A DNA stretch of 11,715 nt, taken from assembly GCA_047638695.1 (NCBI GenBank), contig JBLINY010000132.1:1-11715 (forward strand). The letters run 5' to 3'. A program made the translations under genes and the position numbers. This DNA is from JAHECQ01 sp047638695 (lineage in GTDB: Bacteria; Actinomycetota; Acidimicrobiia; Acidimicrobiales; SZUA-35). Below, piece by piece: positions 5,928-11,715 of this stretch. The notes under the pieces were generated by a model that had not been told where the DNA came from, did not search any database, and worked only from the letters and a program-made list of their open reading frames with translations. How positions within the stretch are numbered: position 1 is the first letter of the stretch; each line of letters starts with the position of its first letter.

Positions 5928-8635
5928 TGCCACAAGACCCACCGGTCGTCGGCGAGGCGGTCAAGCGCCTGGGGGCTCGGGCCAAGCGACGGCTCAAACG
6001 AGGTGCCGACCAGTTAACACCTGCGGTCAGCGCAGCCCGTTCTCACCCGCGCGCCCAAACCGTCCGTCGTGATGTCGAACGGCTGCGGATGCGGGCCCGC
6101 TCGCGAACTATTGGGGCCGACGCCCTGCTCGACGAAATCGTGGCCAAGGCCAACGAGTCACTCTTACCCTCACCCGAGGCTTCGCTGCCTCCCCTGGCTT
6201 CGCTGCCTCCCCAGGCTTCGCTGCCTTCCCAGGCTTCGCTGCCTCGGGTGGCCGTAGTCGCTCCCCGATCGGTGCCCTTTGTCGCTGGTGGAGCCGAGCG
6301 CCACTGGTCCTCGCTCGTTGCCGGCCTCACCGCTGCGGGATACGACACCGAACTGGTCTCGATCGACTCGCCCGAGGCAAGCCTCACGCAGGTCCTTTCT
6401 TCATATCAACGCTATCTCGATCTCGATCTCGGGGACTTTGACGTTGTGATCTCAGGGAAATACCCGACGTGGATGGTGCAACACGCCCGCCATATTCGGC
6501 ATCTCAACCATCCTCTGCGGGGCCTGTACGACCGGTATCCAGCGCATCTCGATCTACCAGCGGCTGAACTGCTCGAGGAAGTCGATCGTGTACTGAAGGG
6601 TGGCCCGAGTCAGCTCATTTCATGGGCCCTCGCCCGCTCCGATGACGAACCCTTTCCAGGCCCGTTCGCCCGCGCCGTCGTGCATGCGCTCGACGCTTAC
6701 GCGGCCAAGAACGTCACGGTGCACGCCGCCGTCTCGGAACACGTTTCCCGCCGCACCGGCTACATACCCACCACAGCCACCGTTGCCGTGATTCCGCCCC
6801 TCACCGATCTCGACCCGACGATCGCCCCGGCCCAAACATCAACGGCCCGAGCATCAACGGTCCCGTCATCGGCACCACGCGGCCATTTCCTGGTGTTCGG
6901 CCGCCAAACGCCCATCAAACGAACCGAACTGGCGATGCGAGCCTTCGCTCGGTTGTCCTCTAAGCATGCCGCCCGGAGTGGCCTTGAGCTTCGTATCGCA
7001 GGCTCCGGACCCGAGCACGACCGACTGTGCGATATCGCCCGCGACATCGATGGCATCACCATGTTGGGTCACTGCTCCGATGACGATCTGGCAGCTCAGC
7101 TGGCCAGTTGCCTGGCCGTGGTGGCAGTGCCCGAAGATGAAGACTTCGGCTTGGTCGCAGCCGAGGCCTTCGCCGCCGGCCGACCTGTCATCACCACCAC
7201 CGACTCGGGCGGCGTTGCTGAACAAGTCGAACACCAGGTGACCGGTCTCGTCACCGCACCCTTTGCCGGGGCGCTCAGCCGGGCCATGGACCAACTTGCA
7301 ACCAGCCCGGGCTTGGCCGACCGCCTTGGTCGTGCCGGCCGCGATCAGGTGCATCAACGTTCGTGGGCGCCGATGGTCCGTTTGATCGAGCACCTCAACC
7401 CCACGGTCGACGGCGGCGCACGCCGCAAGCTCTTGATGCTCTCGACCTTCCCGGCCGAACCGGTCCGGGGCGGAGGAGCCAGACGTCTACGTTCGGTTGC
7501 AGCATCACTTCAAGCCGACCACTACGACGTCACGATCCTCACCCTCACGAATCGGATTCCTCCCGCTGCGGTGCACCGCAGACTGCTGGACGACGGCGTG
7601 CGGCAGGTGGCGGTTGGTCGATCGGCTGCCCATCTCAAAGCCGACGCAGAGATGGCGGCGCTTGTTGGCCTTCCCGTCGATGACATCGGTTGCTCGATGT
7701 TGCACCCGTCGACTCCGGAGTGGGCCGACACACTGGCCCTCGAGCTTGAGTCGGTCAGCACCGTCGTTCACGCTCACCCGTTCCTGGCAACATCCCTGCC
7801 GGACAGCTACCAGTCCGTGGTCGTGTACGACGCCCACAACGTCGAGGCCGACCTAAAGACGGAACTGCTAGCCGATCGCCCCGGACACGGTCGGTTACGA
7901 GAGTGGACCCGCACTGCGGAGAACGAGGCAGTTCGTCGGGCCACCGTTGTCTCGGCAACATCGGCCGCCGATGCCGAGCGTCTTCATCAGCTCTATGGAG
8001 GCAGCCAGCCCAGAGTCGTTGTTGCCAATGGTGTAGGCCAGCACCTCATTCACCCGGCATCTGATGTTGAGCGTCGCCGGGCAAGGCAGCAAATGCTCAC
8101 TGACCTCGGTCTAGACCACGATGACCAACGTCCAGTCGTACTGTTCGTGGCGTCAAACCACCCACCCAATCATGAAGCGGCTGACCGGATAGCGACCATG
8201 GCCGCCGAGCATCCCGAACTCATCGTTGTTTTGGCTGGCGCCCACAGCGAGCGGACCCGACCAAATGTTCACAATCTCGGTCGTTTCCTCGATGCCTCCC
8301 AACGTCGGTTGTTGTTGTCTGCCGACGTCGCTCTCAATACGGTGGCCGCTGGCTCGGGGACCAATCTGAAGCTCATCGAGGCCCTGGCTGTCGGCACACC
8401 GGTTGTGAGCAGCCGAACCGGGGCCCGGGGTCTGAACGACCCGGCTGCCCACGTCACACTGGTTGACGACACAGCCAGCGCATCGCAGTTGGCGGCCGCC
8501 ATCATGACAACTCTCGACGCCCCGACGGCCCAGAAGCGGGCAGATGCTGGCTGTCGTCTGGCTGCTGCCCATTCGTGGGAACTGGCGATCGGCCCGCTGA
8601 AAGCTGCACTGAACCTGCTGCTGCCCGTACCCTAA
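5927..8635 (+). CDS. Fused tandem glycosyltransferase with two GT-B (group 1) units
   Basis: A 902-residue protein with two complete group 1 transferase units in one chain. Residues 1-80 are strongly basic (clusters such as KRRLKRG) and lack a clear membrane segment. Residues 85-108 are an ASLPPx tandem repeat acting as a linker. Unit 1 (about 107-490) has GGAERHW (121-127), FGRQTPIKRTELAMRAF (324-340), and EDEDFGLVAAEAFAAGRPV (403-421), a full GT4 signature. Unit 2 (about 500-898) has STFPAEPVRGGGARR (506-520), VVYDAHNVEAD (632-642), and GSGTNLKLIEALAVGTPVV (809-827). The ATG at 5927 overlaps the preceding stop as TGATG; a GTG at 5924 (GTGA overlap) is equally possible, and no strong Shine-Dalgarno separates them. 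The two active sites probably add successive sugars to one acceptor, but their specificities are unknown. Confidence 0.85.
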   Translation: MPQDPPVVGEAVKRLGARAKRRLKRGADQLTPAVSAARSHPRAQTVRRDVERLRMRARSRTIGADALLDEIVAKANESLLPSPEASLPPLASLPPQASLPSQASLPRVAVVAPRSVPFVAGGAERHWSSLVAGLTAAGYDTELVSIDSPEASLTQVLSSYQRYLDLDLGDFDVVISGKYPTWMVQHARHIRHLNHPLRGLYDRYPAHLDLPAAELLEEVDRVLKGGPSQLISWALARSDDEPFPGPFARAVVHALDAYAAKNVTVHAAVSEHVSRRTGYIPTTATVAVIPPLTDLDPTIAPAQTSTARASTVPSSAPRGHFLVFGRQTPIKRTELAMRAFARLSSKHAARSGLELRIAGSGPEHDRLCDIARDIDGITMLGHCSDDDLAAQLASCLAVVAVPEDEDFGLVAAEAFAAGRPVITTTDSGGVAEQVEHQVTGLVTAPFAGALSRAMDQLATSPGLADRLGRAGRDQVHQRSWAPMVRLIEHLNPTVDGGARRKLLMLSTFPAEPVRGGGARRLRSVAASLQADHYDVTILTLTNRIPPAAVHRRLLDDGVRQVAVGRSAAHLKADAEMAALVGLPVDDIGCSMLHPSTPEWADTLALELESVSTVVHAHPFLATSLPDSYQSVVVYDAHNVEADLKTELLADRPGHGRLREWTRTAENEAVRRATVVSATSAADAERLHQLYGGSQPRVVVANGVGQHLIHPASDVERRRARQQMLTDLGLDHDDQRPVVLFVASNHPPNHEAADRIATMAAEHPELIVVLAGAHSERTRPNVHNLGRFLDASQRRLLLSADVALNTVAAGSGTNLKLIEALAVGTPVVSSRTGARGLNDPAAHVTLVDDTASASQLAAAIMTTLDAPTAQKRADAGCRLAAAHSWELAIGPLKAALNLLLPVP
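6178..6249. repeat. Four-unit 18-bp tandem repeat in the glycosyltransferase linker
   Basis: GGCTTCGCTGCCTCCCCT-type units start at 6178, 6196, 6214 and 6232. Units 1-3 differ only at one or two bases; unit 4 departs at its end. They encode ASLPPL, ASLPPQ, ASLPSQ and ASLPRV, a Pro-rich hinge directly before the first strand of transferase unit 1. The frame is preserved by any change in copy number. Confidence 0.92.
8628..8633 (+). promoter_or_regulatory. Candidate -10 element for the methylmalonyl-CoA mutase
   Basis: TACCCT, the same hexamer as before the LpdA-like gene, lies 7 nt before the GTG at 8641. It overlaps the last codons and the first base of the stop codon of the upstream glycosyltransferase. 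No Shine-Dalgarno is present. It would give the metabolic enzyme its own promoter inside the sugar-transfer block. Confidence 0.42.
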
Positions 8636-8640
8636 GCCAG

Positions 8641-10770
<2,130 letters not shown>

Positions 10771-10790
10771 AGGTCAGCGGATTGGGCGAC

Positions 10791-10796
10791 GATAGT
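10791..10796 (+). promoter_or_regulatory. Candidate -10 element for the secreted propeller gene
   Basis: GATAGT (four of six bases match TATAAT) ends 6 nt before the ATG at 10803, which would make the mRNA leaderless. It sits in the middle of a short inverted repeat, CGAC-GATA-GTCG (10787-10798), which could be a small operator or chance. Confidence 0.38.
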
Positions 10797-10802
10797 CGTT
10801 CA

Positions 10803-11715
10803 ATGCGCCGAACATTTTCTGCCATCACCGCTGCGGCCAGCTTCGCCAGTCTGCTGATCTTTGGCCCGCCGGTTGAGGCTGCGAATCCGCTCGAGAAGCT
10901 GTACCAGTACAGCTTCAGTCAGAACGCGTTCTACAACTCCTATACCAACGAGAGCATGAGTTCTCCGGCCTACGGCGACGTCACAGGCGACGGCTACCCC
11001 GACGTCGTCGTCGGCGGCATGGATGGCCGCCTGATCATCAGCTCGGTCACCGGAAACCTGCACCGACGTCACACCGTTGGCGCCGGGGCTATACACGGCT
11101 CCCCGACGCTGGCCGACCTGAATGGCGACGGGGTGCTCGACATCGTCGTTGGAAACACCAACGGCGATGTCGTTGCCGTCACCGGCAACGGGCAAGAGCT
11201 CTTCCGAAAGCGCACGACGCCCGTTCCCGGCGATGAGTACGACGTCTACTCGTCGCCGGCCGTTGGCGATATCGACAACGATGGTTTGCCCGAGGTTGTG
11301 GTGACCAGCGGCGATCACTACATCCATGTCTGGAACCATGACGGCAGCAACGTCCCTGGTTTCCCCATTTGGCAGAACGGCACCACCTGGTCAAGTCCCT
11401 CGCTCGCCGATATCGATGACGACGGATTCGCCGAGATCATCATCGCCTTCGACGTGAACGACAGGGCGGGCCCTCAAAGTGGCTGCCCGCAGGACGGCTT
11501 CTACGGTGCCTCGGTCCGGGCCCTCGATCACACCGGTGCTCAGATCTGGAACGCCTGCATCCAGGGCGACATCATTACTTCCAGCCCAGCGGTAGCTGAC
11601 CTCGATGCTGATGGAGATCTCGAGGTCATCATTGGTTCCGGGCTCTACTTCGGCGCTGATGGCCCTCACCCGATCGGCCGGGACCAAACCGCTGCCCGCC
11701 GGTTGTATGCCTTCG
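10803..11715 (+). CDS. Secreted FG-GAP/VCBS-repeat beta-propeller protein (partial, runs off the window)
   Basis: Frame open from ATG 10803 to the edge: 304 residues visible, no stop. The N-terminus looks like a Sec signal peptide: MRR, a hydrophobic stretch (about 5-21), and a likely cut after VEA at residue 26. The mature part consists of blades that each start with an 'SSPAxxD' turn followed by a calcium-type loop: DVTGDGYPD (59-67), DLNGDGVLD (105-113), DIDNDGLPE (156-164), DIDDDGFAE (203-211) and DLDADGDLE (266-274), spaced 46-63 residues apart. This is the FG-GAP/VCBS pattern of extracellular beta-propellers, often involved in adhesion or in presenting other domains. Two cysteines (228 and 252) sit in the longest inter-loop stretch and might form a disulfide. 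No Shine-Dalgarno is visible; GATAGT lies 6 nt before the ATG. Its cargo domains, if any, are outside the window. Confidence 0.86.
   Translation, partial: MRRTFSAITAAASFASLLIFGPPVEAANPLEKLYQYSFSQNAFYNSYTNESMSSPAYGDVTGDGYPDVVVGGMDGRLIISSVTGNLHRRHTVGAGAIHGSPTLADLNGDGVLDIVVGNTNGDVVAVTGNGQELFRKRTTPVPGDEYDVYSSPAVGDIDNDGLPEVVVTSGDHYIHVWNHDGSNVPGFPIWQNGTTWSSPSLADIDDDGFAEIIIAFDVNDRAGPQSGCPQDGFYGASVRALDHTGAQIWNACIQGDIITSSPAVADLDADGDLEVIIGSGLYFGADGPHPIGRDQTAARRLYAF

Noticed and set aside
6836..6866. Short CATCAACGG repeat in the fused glycosyltransferase
   Set aside because: Only two imperfect units in a Ser/Thr-rich linker; too little to call a repeat.
10787..10798. Inverted repeat CGAC-GATA-GTCG between mutase and propeller genes, as a terminator
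   Set aside because: Only four strong base pairs and no T-run. It overlaps the -10 candidate and is mentioned there as a possible operator, but it may be chance.

Overview
This is a GC-rich, tightly packed bacterial segment with no RNA genes, insertion sequences, CRISPR arrays or phage genes that I can see. It most likely comes from a high-GC actinobacterium, possibly of the Acidimicrobiia type; that placement is an inference. The support is an LpdA-type quinone reductase that reads much like the mycobacterial one, frequent GTG starts, and several genes with no ribosome binding site but with a -10-like hexamer just upstream of the start codon, as in the leaderless mRNAs common in actinobacteria.

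Layout. Positions 1-50 hold the last codons of a plus-strand gene ending in a biotinyl/lipoyl-type domain. Converging on it is a minus-strand operon running from 3713 down to 87: an LpdA-like NAD(P)H:quinone oxidoreductase, a CPA1-type Na+/H+ antiporter, and a small universal-stress-like protein translationally coupled to the antiporter (GTGA overlap, strong Shine-Dalgarno). Only 41 bp separate this operon from a divergent plus-strand block.

The plus-strand block (3755-8635) encodes three sugar-transfer proteins: a GT4-like glycosyltransferase, a protein resembling Stealth-family sugar-phosphate transferases, and a 902-residue protein in which two GT-B glycosyltransferases are fused behind a basic N-terminus and a small tandem-repeat linker. 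Together they look like part of a pathway for a surface or capsular glycan. Five bases further on lies a complete single-chain methylmalonyl-CoA mutase (8641-10770). It retains the substrate and cobalamin ligands but differs at several positions that are nearly invariant in the family. The window ends inside a secreted FG-GAP/VCBS-type repeat protein (10803 to the edge) that carries five regular DxDxDG calcium-type loops.

The strongest cross-cutting signal is the contrast in start sites. Genes that begin transcription units, or sit behind a small gap, have a -10-like hexamer 6-9 nt before the start codon and no Shine-Dalgarno. The two downstream genes of the minus-strand operon have textbook Shine-Dalgarno sequences. 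I found no clearly novel defence or mobile system. The best leads are the mutase variants, the Stealth-like protein, the fused glycosyltransferase, and the two in-frame tandem repeats.
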